Source of the DNA: an uncultured Collinsella sp.
GTDB lineage: Bacteria; Actinomycetota; Coriobacteriia; Coriobacteriales; Coriobacteriaceae
Assembly: GCA_902475375.1 (NCBI GenBank)
Contig: CABRZC010000008.1
Coordinates: 1 to 36,280, forward strand
DNA length: 36,280 bases
Direction: 5' to 3'
Below are positions 8,295 through 14,701 of the stretch, in pieces. A model generated the notes under the pieces. It was not told the origin of the DNA. It saw only the letters and a program-made list of their open reading frames with translations, and did no database searches. The position numbers were made by a program, and so were the translations under genes. How positions within the stretch are numbered: position 1 is the first letter of the stretch; each line of letters opens with the position of its first letter.

Positions 8295-9149
8295 ATGTCC
8301 GTCCGCATTATTACCGATTCTGCAAGCGATATGTCGCCGGCGGAGCACCCGGCACTGGCTGTTTTGCCGCTGTCCGTCACCTTTGGTACCGATGTGTACA
8401 TGGATGGCGTCGACATCGATCATCAGCGCTTTTACGAGATGCTCGTGGAGCGCGATGAGCTGCCCAAGACCGGCCAGGTCAACCCGTACGCGTTTTCGCA
8501 GGCTATCGCCGAGGTTCGTGAAGCCGGCGATGAGGCTGTGATTATTACCGTGGGCGCTAAGCTTTCGGGCACCAATCAGAGTGCCCGTACCGCACTTGCC
8601 GAGGCACTGGGCGGCGACGTGTTCGTGGTAGACAGCAACAACGTTACCCTGGGCGAGCGCGTCCTGGTTGAGTATGCGCTGCGCTTGGTGGACGAGGGGC
8701 AGGGCGCGGCCCAGATCGCGGCGGCGGTCGAGGCCGTGCGCGACCGCGTGGTGGTTATCGGCCTGCTCGAGACGCTGGAGTACCTGGTGCGCGGCGGTCG
8801 CCTGTCTGCTGCTGCCGGCGCCGTGGGTACGCTGCTCAACGTAAAGCCTGTGGTAGCTGTCGAGGACGGTCTAATCGTGCAGCTGGGCAAGGCACGCGGT
8901 TCCAAGAACGGCCGCAACCTGCTTAACCAAAAGGTCGAAAAGGCGGGCGGCATCGACTTTTCCATGCCGCTGGCGCTCGGCTATACGGGCCTTTCGGATG
9001 CGGTGCTCAAGAAGTATATCGAGGACAGCGCGGCACGGTGGGCTGGCCACACCGAGGGCGAGCTGCCCGTCCACACCATCGGCGCCACCATCGGCACCCA
9101 CGTAGGCCCCGGCGCCGTAGCCGTATCCTTCTTCCAGCCCGCCAACTAA
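8295..9149 (+). CDS. DegV-family fatty-acid-binding protein
   Basis: A 284-aa two-domain lipid-binding protein of the DegV/FakB family. Related proteins present a bound fatty acid to the kinase FakA, feeding exogenous fatty acids into phospholipid synthesis. Visible family motifs are ITDSASDMS (6-14), KLSGTNQSA in the ligand pocket region, LETLEYLVRGGRLS, and the C-terminal GTHVGPGAVAVSFF. AGAAAGGA lies 6 nt before the ATG at 8295; the frame extends upstream but without a ribosome site. No fakA-like kinase is in the window, so a role in fatty-acid uptake is inferred from family alone. It is followed by a strong palindrome (family C). Confidence 0.9.
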   Translation: MSVRIITDSASDMSPAEHPALAVLPLSVTFGTDVYMDGVDIDHQRFYEMLVERDELPKTGQVNPYAFSQAIAEVREAGDEAVIITVGAKLSGTNQSARTALAEALGGDVFVVDSNNVTLGERVLVEYALRLVDEGQGAAQIAAAVEAVRDRVVVIGLLETLEYLVRGGRLSAAAGAVGTLLNVKPVVAVEDGLIVQLGKARGSKNGRNLLNQKVEKAGGIDFSMPLALGYTGLSDAVLKKYIEDSAARWAGHTEGELPVHTIGATIGTHVGPGAVAVSFFQPAN

Positions 9150-9162
9150 CCGACCCGCCAAC

Positions 9163-9252
9163 AAATGATCCCTTGGGGACGGAGGAAAACGGATCATCGA
9201 CCGCGCGGAGGCCGCGAATGATCCGTTTTCCTCCGTCCCCAAGGGATCATTT
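9163..9252. repeat. Family C perfect inverted repeat (35-bp arms)
   Basis: Arms 9163-9197 and 9218-9252 are exact reverse complements over all 35 positions. They contain TTGGGGACGGAGGAAAACGG and end in ATGATC-type tips. The 20-nt GC-rich loop (9198-9217) has short CGCG pairing. A single arm recurs at 24244-24278 with one mismatch. It lies between degV and the MGMT-family gene on the same strand and should form a very stable RNA hairpin or DNA cruciform. It ends 34 bp before the next start codon. Confidence 0.9.
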
Positions 9253-9286
9253 CTTTATGCTGTTAATGCGGAGAAGGGAGCGAGCA

Positions 9287-9607
9287 ATGGCGTCTGAGGG
9301 CTTTTTTGAACGGGTGTACGAGGTGGTCGAGCAGATCCCCGAGGGGATGGTCGCCACGTATGGCCAAGTGGCGCTGCTTGCCGGTCGTCCACGAAGTGCG
9401 CGGTATGTGGGGTATGCCCTTCATGGCAATCCGCGTCCCGGCGAGATTCCCTGTCATCGCGTGGTGTTTGCCGACGGGCACATATGCGAAGGCTTTGCCT
9501 TTGGCGGCCCCGATGCTCAGCGTGAGCTTTTGCTAGGGGAGGGTGTGGCGTTTAAGGACGACATGCACGTCGACTTGGCCGCCTGTCGCTGGCCAGCAGG
9601 GCTCTAG
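9287..9607 (+). CDS. MGMT-family protein (short alkylated-DNA binding/repair protein)
   Basis: A 106-aa protein equal to the C-terminal DNA-binding domain of O6-alkylguanine-DNA alkyltransferases. The helix-turn-helix region (GMVATYGQVALLAGRPRSAR), the arginine finger and the active-site motif IPCHRVV are present. Its length matches alkyltransferase-like (ATL) proteins, but ATLs replace the acceptor Cys with Trp or Ala, while here Cys is kept. It could therefore transfer alkyl groups or flag lesions for excision repair. The start at 9287 follows AAGGGAG at 6 nt; ATG codons at 9258 and 9267 are in frame but lack this site. It ends just before a family A terminator. Confidence 0.85.
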   Translation: MASEGFFERVYEVVEQIPEGMVATYGQVALLAGRPRSARYVGYALHGNPRPGEIPCHRVVFADGHICEGFAFGGPDAQRELLLGEGVAFKDDMHVDLAACRWPAGL

Positions 9608-9623
9608 CGGCTCTACCGTGGCC

Positions 9624-9664
9624 AAAACCACCACAAAGGTGCCTGTCCCCTTTGTGGTGGTTTT
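9624..9664. terminator. Family A hairpin terminator, copy 2
   Basis: The same 16-bp stem and TGCCTGTCC loop as copy 1 (9624-9639 with 9649-9664), starting 17 nt after the MGMT-family stop codon. It ends in TTTT. Confidence 0.88.
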
Positions 9665-9744
9665 CCGTTGCAGGTTTACCGGGGCTAACTTATGGAGAAG
9701 GTGTGGCGGCGCATATTGACGCAAGAAAGTAAACCACGGTGAAC

Positions 9745-9892
9745 TATATTGTATTCAGCAACGGAGCAGGCATTAGGCGATGAAAAAGCCTGCCCTGTTG
9801 AGTTTGATTCGCATTCCTCCCCTCTGTGCGATTCAACGGTGTACTTCGGGAACGGGCCCGCTGGCAACTGACTGCCGGCGGGCCCGTTCCTG
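9745..9892 (+). ncRNA. Candidate structured RNA, three hairpins, identity unknown
   Basis: The 393-bp gap 9608-10000 holds family A copy 2, the trpS terminator, and between them this block. Hairpin 1 pairs 9759-9771 with 9788-9800 (11 of 13 Watson-Crick). Hairpin 2 has GTTGA and TCGCA arms facing TGCGA and TCAAC. Hairpin 3 is a perfect 13-bp GC-rich stem (9849-9861 with 9878-9890) with inner GGC/GCC pairing, followed by TGTTTA. TATATT (9745-9750) could be a -10 box, but no well-spaced -35 was found. It does not match SRP RNA, tmRNA or RNase P RNA signatures. It could equally be terminator remnants. Confidence 0.35.
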
Positions 9893-9937
9893 TTTATCGG
9901 GGGAGTGCGGTGGCCGGAGCCGAACCGGTCGGGCAAC

Positions 9938-9966
9938 AAAAAAGGCGGACGCCGTAGCGTCCGCCC
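9938..9966 (-). terminator. Intrinsic terminator of trpS
   Basis: GGCGGACGC (9944-9952) and GCGTCCGCC (9957-9965) form a 9-bp perfect stem with a 4-nt loop. The A-run at 9938-9943 is a U-tract when read on the minus strand, 35 nt after the trpS stop. Confidence 0.92.
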
Positions 9967-10000
9967 TATAGCAATCGAAAGCTCAAGCCAGCAGATCGGT

Positions 10001-11050
10001 CTAGTACACCATGCCCATGGCGTCCCGAACCTCGGCCAGGGTCTGCTCGGCGATCTCGTTGGCGCGACGGTTACCCTCGTGCAGCACGTCCTTCACGTAG
10101 TCCAGATCGTTCTCGTAGCGCTGGCGACGCTCGCGGATCGGCGCGAAGTACTCGTTGACGGCCTCGGTTACGTACTTCTTGAGCTGGCCGGAGCCGCCCA
10201 TGCCAATCTCCTCGGCAATCTCGACCTCGGAACGGCCGGTGCAGATGGCGGCCGTCGAAAGCAGGCCGGACACGCCGGGACGGTTCTCGGGATCGAACGT
10301 GATCATGCGCTCGGAATCGGTCTGGCTCTTCTTGATGCGCTTGGCCGTCTCCTCGGCGGTCATCGAGATGTTGATGGCGTTGCCGTAGCTCTTGCTCATC
10401 TTGCGACCGTCCAGGCCGGGCAGCAGTGGGGTCTCGGACAGCAGCGCATCGACCTCGGGGAACACCTTGCCGTAGCGGTTGTTAAAGCGGCGGGCGATGG
10501 TGCGGGTGAGCTCGATGTGCGGCAGCTGATCGCGACCGACGGGCACCACATTGCCCTTGCAGAACAGGATGTCGCAGGCCTGGTGCACCGGGTAGGTGAG
10601 CAGAAGGCCGGTGAGCTCGTGGCCCGAGGCCTCCATCTCGGCCTTGACCGTGGGGTTGCGCGCCAGCTCAGCCTCGGACACCAGCGACAGGAACGGCAGC
10701 ATGAGCTGGTTTGCGGCGGGCACGGCGGAGTGCGCGTAGATCATGGTCTTGTCGGGGTCGATTCCGCAGGCAAGGTAGTCCATCACCATGTTGTACACGT
10801 TGTCCTGGATGTGCTTGGTGGTGTCGCGGTCGGTGATGACCTGGTAGTCGGCGATGAGCACGTTGGTCTTGGCGCCCATGTTCTGCAGCTCGACGCGGCC
10901 CTTGAGGGTGCCAAAGTAGTGGCCCAGGTGCAGACGGCCGGTGGGGCGGTCGCCGGTAAGCATGGTGAACTTCTCGGGCGTCTTGGCCAGGCCCTCGCGA
11001 ATGGCGTTGCTCTTTTGCAGCGCGCCTTCGTAGCTGTTCTCGTTTGGCAT
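10001..11050 (-). CDS. trpS: Tryptophanyl-tRNA synthetase
   Basis: A 349-aa class Ic aminoacyl-tRNA synthetase, EC 6.1.1.2, charging tRNA-Trp. The class I signatures are HLGH (41-44, within TGRLHLGHYFG) and KMSKS (217-221, within LDGRKMSKSYGNAI). The length fits compact bacterial TrpRS. AGGAG lies 5 nt before the ATG at 11050; the upstream in-frame extension has no ribosome site and low-complexity sequence. It is followed by its own strong terminator and separated by 156 bp from the upstream WecA-like gene, so it is probably monocistronic. No T-box leader is seen; the upstream gap is too short and lacks a T-box motif. Confidence 0.96.
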   Translation of the reverse strand: MPNENSYEGALQKSNAIREGLAKTPEKFTMLTGDRPTGRLHLGHYFGTLKGRVELQNMGAKTNVLIADYQVITDRDTTKHIQDNVYNMVMDYLACGIDPDKTMIYAHSAVPAANQLMLPFLSLVSEAELARNPTVKAEMEASGHELTGLLLTYPVHQACDILFCKGNVVPVGRDQLPHIELTRTIARRFNNRYGKVFPEVDALLSETPLLPGLDGRKMSKSYGNAINISMTAEETAKRIKKSQTDSERMITFDPENRPGVSGLLSTAAICTGRSEVEIAEEIGMGGSGQLKKYVTEAVNEYFAPIRERRQRYENDLDYVKDVLHEGNRRANEIAEQTLAEVRDAMGMVY

Positions 11051-11206
11051 GATTGCTCCTAACGTATGTTCATGGGTCAAGATGATAACGCGTTTATTGG
11101 AGGGTCGGGGCGTAAGTAAGCGAGGGGCGGGGGAGAGGTGGCTTGCACGATGGGCACGGGGCTGCGCATGGTCAGCGGCGCCCGGGCACATCCTCGGCAG
11201 CTTACC

Positions 11207-12406
11207 CTAGAGCTTGTGGTGGCGCTCTTCCTTACATTCCTCGGCTGCCTGCTCCTCCTGCTTAAAGGCGGGGTCGTCGGGGGTTACCAGCTCGTCCTCG
11301 TGCGTGCGCTTGTTGTAATGGTGGCGCAGCACGGGCTCAAACAGGTGCAGGTGCTTGGCGAAGGCCGCCGAGCCAATGGCGAGCACGGTAAAGATGAGCA
11401 CGCGCGTGGGCACTTCGACCTGATTGATGGCGGCGGCGCCGGCCGAAAGCATAATGCACCACGCATAGATGAGCAGTACGGCCTGCTTTTGGTTGTAGCC
11501 CTCTTGAATGAGGCGGTGGTGGATGTGGCCCTTGTCGGCCTGCCCAATGCTAATGTGGGCGCGCTTGCGGCGCACAATGGCGCTAAACGTATCGATGATA
11601 GGCACGCCCGCCACGATGAGCGGGATGATGAGCGAGGTGAGCGCGGCGGTGCGGCTCACGTTGAGCAGCGAGATGGAACCCAGCGCAAAGCCCAGCAGCA
11701 GCGAACCCGAGTCGCCCAAGAAGATACTCGCGGGGTTGAAGTTGTAGCGCAAAAAGGCCAAGCAGGCACCAAACAACGCGATGGAGAGCGCGGCGGCATC
11801 GATGCGGCCCGAGAGAACGGCCATCGAGAACATCGTGAACGATGCGATGCCACAGATGCCCGTCGCCAGGCCGTCAAGGCCGTCAATGAGGTTGATGATG
11901 TTGGTGAACGCCACCAGGTAGACCACGGTGATGGGATAGGCGAGCCAGCCGAGCATAATCTCGCCGGGGGCAAGCGGGTTGACGATGACGCCGATTTTTA
12001 GGCCGCCCACGCAGGCGATGAGCGCGGCGAGGACCTGGCCGGCCAGCTTTTGCTTGGGCTTGAGCTGGAAGATGTCGTCGATCGCGCCGGTCGCAAAGAT
12101 GACGGTAAAAGAAAGCGCAAGTATGGGGTAGCTGATGTGCAGACGGGGGTGGGGCACCAAAACGGGTGGCCAGCCCAGGTACCAGGTGCCTAGGATTTGC
12201 ACAATGCAGGCGACGACGAGGCCCAAAAAGACCGCCGTGCCGCCCATGCGCGGGATGGGCTTAGTGTTGATGCGGCGCTTGGAAGGATAGTCGACGGCGT
12301 CGAGCTTGATTGCCAGGCGCTTGACCAGGGGCACCGCAAGGAAGGTCGCGATAAAAGCCGCGGCCGCCACGCAAAGGTACGGTATGAAGCTCGTGGAGGA
12401 AGCCAT
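11207..12406 (-). CDS. Undecaprenyl-phosphate sugar-1-phosphate transferase (WecA/TagO family)
   Basis: A 399-aa polytopic membrane enzyme of the MraY/WecA family. It moves a sugar-1-phosphate, normally GlcNAc-1-P, from a UDP-sugar onto undecaprenyl phosphate, starting teichoic acid or other wall-glycan synthesis. Motifs: the Asp pair GAIDDIFQLKPKQK (D110, D111), NIINLIDGLDGLATG (169-183), FLGDSGS (229-235) and DKGHIHHRL (291-299) with the His motif of the WecA/TagO branch rather than MraY. The C-terminal 60 residues are hydrophilic. The ATG at 12406 was chosen; a GTG at 12454 is in frame, but neither has a strong ribosome site. No other wall-glycan gene is adjacent. Confidence 0.88.
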   Translation of the reverse strand: MASSTSFIPYLCVAAAAFIATFLAVPLVKRLAIKLDAVDYPSKRRINTKPIPRMGGTAVFLGLVVACIVQILGTWYLGWPPVLVPHPRLHISYPILALSFTVIFATGAIDDIFQLKPKQKLAGQVLAALIACVGGLKIGVIVNPLAPGEIMLGWLAYPITVVYLVAFTNIINLIDGLDGLATGICGIASFTMFSMAVLSGRIDAAALSIALFGACLAFLRYNFNPASIFLGDSGSLLLGFALGSISLLNVSRTAALTSLIIPLIVAGVPIIDTFSAIVRRKRAHISIGQADKGHIHHRLIQEGYNQKQAVLLIYAWCIMLSAGAAAINQVEVPTRVLIFTVLAIGSAAFAKHLHLFEPVLRHHYNKRTHEDELVTPDDPAFKQEEQAAEECKEERHHKL

Positions 12407-12635
12407 GAATCGATAAACCGCCAAGCGTCGAAGGAAAAGGTCAAAGGATGCCACGCCACAAAGGGTATAGCTGACCCATGATACTCGACTAAGGAGGGTG
12501 TGAGGAATTGCACGGGGCGATAATCACGTGCTTACCAGATATTCGAGTGATGGTGGGGTTCTGCCTGGTGCCTTTTGGGGATCTGGGCGAGATTTGCAAT
12601 GGCGAGTTTCGGCAAAAGAAAACCACCCCCCACGT

Positions 12636-12667
12636 TACGAAAATGAACCCACCTAAAACAGGTGGGT
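12636..12667 (-). terminator. Intrinsic terminator of the probable 6S RNA
   Basis: ACCCACCT (12647-12654) and AGGTGGGT (12660-12667) form an 8-bp perfect stem with a 5-nt loop. The minus-strand continuation reads TCATTTTCG, a short U-tract. Confidence 0.8.
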
Positions 12668-12785
12668 GCCCTCATCGACTGTTCCAGCGTCCTTAACAAC
12701 GAAGGATACCTGTACTAGGTACGACTGTGTGGGCTCCCTAAATAAACGCGACGGTTCACCCAGTTGCTCCGCGGGGGGCGGAATA
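12636..12785 (-). ncRNA. ssrS: Probable 6S RNA
   Basis: A gene-free block reads on the minus strand as a structured RNA of about 150 nt. It contains TTTATTTAGGGAGCCCACAC, then GTACCTAGTACAGGTATCC, and ends in GATGAGGGCACCCACCT with a terminator hairpin. The AGGGAGCCCACAC and GAGGGCACCCACC boxes resemble those I recall from Gram-positive 6S RNAs, and the size is close to the expected range. 6S RNA binds sigma-70 RNA polymerase holoenzyme in stationary phase. A TATGAT -10 box (12791-12796, minus) would start it near 12785, though no good -35 is seen. Boundaries are approximate. A covariance-model search would decide it. Confidence 0.55.
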
Positions 12786-12821
12786 CCTACATCATAAAGC
12801 GGCACTTTGTGGATTCCAGTC

Positions 12822-12850
12822 TTGACATTACAAAAATCGTGTCGGACGAT
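12822..12850 (+). promoter_or_regulatory. Predicted promoter for the radical SAM gene
   Basis: A consensus TTGACA (12822-12827) is followed after 17 bp by GACGAT (12845-12850), a weak -10. The spacer is A-rich. The next gene on this strand starts 84 bp downstream. It diverges from the probable 6S RNA promoter. Confidence 0.45.
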
Positions 12851-12933
12851 TACGGCACCTTGGGCTTGAGCCGTCCGTGCGGTTGGTCCTTTTGCGCTTG
12901 AGCTGCTGAATCGTTGTTTTGGAGCATGTTTTT

Positions 12934-13887
12934 ATGCCGACGTCGTTGACCGAACTTTTTTCGCCCGCCTGCCATTTGTGTCCGCGCCGTTGCGGTGCGG
13001 CGCGCGATGAGGGTGCGCGCGGCGCATGCGGTGCTAACGACACGCTCAAGGTGGCCCGCGCGGCGCTTCATATGTGGGAGGAGCCGCCTATCTCGGGCGA
13101 GGCCGGTTCGGGCACGATCTTCTTTAGCGGCTGCTCGCTCAAATGCGTCTATTGTCAGAACCACGAGATCTCGACGGGCAATTTTGGGCTTGAGATTTCG
13201 CCCGAGCGCCTGGTCGAGATTATGTTGGAGCTGCAGGACCAGGGTGCGAACAATATTAACCTGGTGACGGCGACACACTACGCGCACCTGCTGCCGGCTG
13301 CGATTGCCGCGGCACGGGCGCGCGGGCTGTCCATCCCAATCGTCTACAACACGAGCGGTTATGAGCGCGCGAGTGCCGTGGCGGCGCTCGGCGATTTGGT
13401 CGACGTGTGGCTTACCGACTTTAAATATGCCGATGCGGGGCTTGCGCAGTCGCTCTCCCACATTAAGGACTACCCGCGTGTGGCCGTGTCGGGCTTGGCG
13501 CAAATGGCACGCGAGATCGAACGCCGCGGGGGAGAGCTGGTGGACGAGGACGGGCTCATGAAGCGCGGCATGATCGTGCGTCACCTGGTGCTGCCGGGGC
13601 ATGCGGACGATTCGTGTCGCGTACTGGACCTTGTGTGGCAGACGGTGGGCGATGTGCCGATCTCGGTCATGAACCAGTACACGCCCAATGCGCTCATGCG
13701 CGAGCAGGGCGGCGACCTGGCACGAGCCGTGACGCGCGATGAGTACGAGCAGGTGCTCGACCATGCCGACGACCTGGGCTTTACAACGATGTTCTGGCAA
13801 GAGGGCGGCGCGGTAGACGAGAGCTTCACCCCAGCGTTTGACACCACCGGCGTCCTTACCAGCGCAAAGCAACGCGTTCGCCGATGA
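12934..13887 (+). CDS. Radical SAM protein, PflA-like (putative glycyl-radical activase-type)
   Basis: A 317-aa iron-sulfur enzyme. The radical SAM cluster motif is CSLKCVYC (C67-x3-C71-x2-C74), followed by QNHEIS as in pyruvate formate-lyase activating enzyme relatives. An N-terminal extension CHLCPRRCG (13-21) plus C32 could bind another metal or cluster. It belongs to the group often named putative pyruvate formate-lyase activating enzyme, whose true substrates are mostly unknown. No glycyl-radical enzyme gene is adjacent, so activation of PFL is not supported by context. GGAG lies 9 nt before the ATG at 12934. Its stop overlaps the start of family B copy 2. Confidence 0.83.
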   Translation: MPTSLTELFSPACHLCPRRCGAARDEGARGACGANDTLKVARAALHMWEEPPISGEAGSGTIFFSGCSLKCVYCQNHEISTGNFGLEISPERLVEIMLELQDQGANNINLVTATHYAHLLPAAIAAARARGLSIPIVYNTSGYERASAVAALGDLVDVWLTDFKYADAGLAQSLSHIKDYPRVAVSGLAQMAREIERRGGELVDEDGLMKRGMIVRHLVLPGHADDSCRVLDLVWQTVGDVPISVMNQYTPNALMREQGGDLARAVTRDEYEQVLDHADDLGFTTMFWQEGGAVDESFTPAFDTTGVLTSAKQRVRR

Positions 13888-13966
13888 TTTTTCTGGGACG
13901 GGGATTAAAAAATCATCGAGAGGATTGCCTGCTCGAAAAGTAGTCAAAATAGCCCCGTCCCAAAAA
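13884..13966. repeat. Family B composite repeat, copy 2 (modules inverted)
   Basis: Module M2 (13884-13916) is nearly identical to 3739-3770 and can form an ATGATTTTT/AAAAAATCAT stem, making it a plausible terminator for the radical SAM gene. Module M1 lies at 13938-13966 in reverse orientation relative to copy 1. The GGGACGGGG box (13895-13903) and CCCCGTCCC (13953-13961) are therefore inverted here, whereas in copy 1 they are direct. Confidence 0.7.
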
Positions 13967-13982
13967 GACTGGGTAATGGGCG

Positions 13983-14010
13983 TTGACAGTTGGCGAGCCG
14001 TAGGTAAAAT
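13983..14010 (+). promoter_or_regulatory. Promoter of tRNA-Ala
   Basis: Consensus TTGACA (13983-13988), 16-bp spacer and TAAAAT (14005-14010), ending 13 nt before the mature tRNA 5' end. Confidence 0.85.
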
Positions 14011-14023
14011 ATCAACTTGTCCT

Positions 14024-14096
14024 GGGGACGTAGCTCAGTTGGGAGAGCGCTGCCGTCGCATGGCAGAGGCCGAGGGTTCGACTCCCTTCGTCTCCA
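14024..14096 (+). tRNA. tRNA-Ala, anticodon CGC
   Basis: A full cloverleaf of 73 nt. The acceptor pairs GGGGACG with CGTCTCC and has the G3:U70 wobble that marks alanine tRNAs. The D-arm is GCTCAGTTGGGAGAGC. The anticodon stem-loop is CTGCC-GTCGCAT-GGCAG with anticodon CGC, reading GCG. The T-arm is GAGGGTTCGACTCCCTT and the discriminator is A. The CCA end is not encoded (ACCC follows). A consensus promoter precedes it and a T-rich terminator follows. Confidence 0.96.
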
Positions 14097-14110
14097 CCCT
14101 TGGATTTGAT

Positions 14111-14142
14111 AAGCCGCTGACATTGTGTCGGCGGCTTTTTTT
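14111..14142 (+). terminator. Intrinsic terminator of tRNA-Ala
   Basis: AAGCCGCTGAC pairs with GTCGGCGGCTT, apart from one T/G apposition, around a short loop, followed by seven T residues. It begins 15 nt after the tRNA. Confidence 0.88.
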
Positions 14143-14160
14143 AAAAGAAAGGGCTGCACT

Positions 14161-14619
14161 ATGGCCGAGCTTGAGTCCCAACCATTGTCTGACGAGGAGC
14201 GCGCCGAGTTGGAAGAGCTCCGCGCCGAGAAGGCCCGCCGCGAGGAGCAGGAAAAGGCTCGTCGCGAGCGTGAGGAGCTGGTCGCCCTGCGCGCCGAGCG
14301 TGCGAAGGCCGATGAGGCCGCCGCGAATGCCGCATCCGAGCGCAAGCCCATGCCCGCACCCAAGTCCGCCGCCGCGAAGCCTGCGCCTGCCGCACCCAAA
14401 CCTCAACCTAAAAAGGTGGCTCATCCCAAGCCCGCCGAGCCCAAGCCGAGTCGTGACGAGATGACCTTTGCCCAGCGCATGGTCACCTCCAAGGAGCCTA
14501 CGGCCGAGGGCGAGATCCCCGGCATGGCTCCGGCTCAAAAAATCATCATCGCGCTCGCCCTCATCGCGTTTATCGTCTTTATGGTCTACACGATCACCGG
14601 CAGCATGGGCCTGCACTAA
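14161..14619 (+). CDS. Hypothetical tail-anchored membrane protein with coiled coil
   Basis: A 152-aa protein of unknown function. Residues 1-65 are a highly charged Glu/Arg coiled coil (LEELRAEKARREEQEKARRE). Residues about 66-105 are a flexible Pro/Ala/Lys linker (PAPAAPKPQPKK). A single hydrophobic helix lies near the C-terminus (IIIALALIAFIVFMVYTI), leaving only a few residues outside. This suggests a cytoplasmic coiled-coil protein anchored in the membrane by its tail. The ATG at 14161 has AAAGGG 7 nt upstream; an in-frame ATG at 14125 falls inside the tRNA terminator. No homologue is recognised. pncB follows 82 bp downstream and may share its transcript. Confidence 0.72.
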   Translation: MAELESQPLSDEERAELEELRAEKARREEQEKARREREELVALRAERAKADEAAANAASERKPMPAPKSAAAKPAPAAPKPQPKKVAHPKPAEPKPSRDEMTFAQRMVTSKEPTAEGEIPGMAPAQKIIIALALIAFIVFMVYTITGSMGLH

Positions 14620-14701
14620 CCTGTTCGCGCCGGGCTCCATGCCCGCACGTCCGCCTCGTCCAACCCTCAAATTCTGTACCACGCATCCGAAAGGTCGCCC
14701 C

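Noticed and set aside
12508..12696. A 62-codon plus-strand frame near AAGGAGG
   Set aside because: It starts at TTG with poor spacing and runs into the probable 6S RNA terminator.
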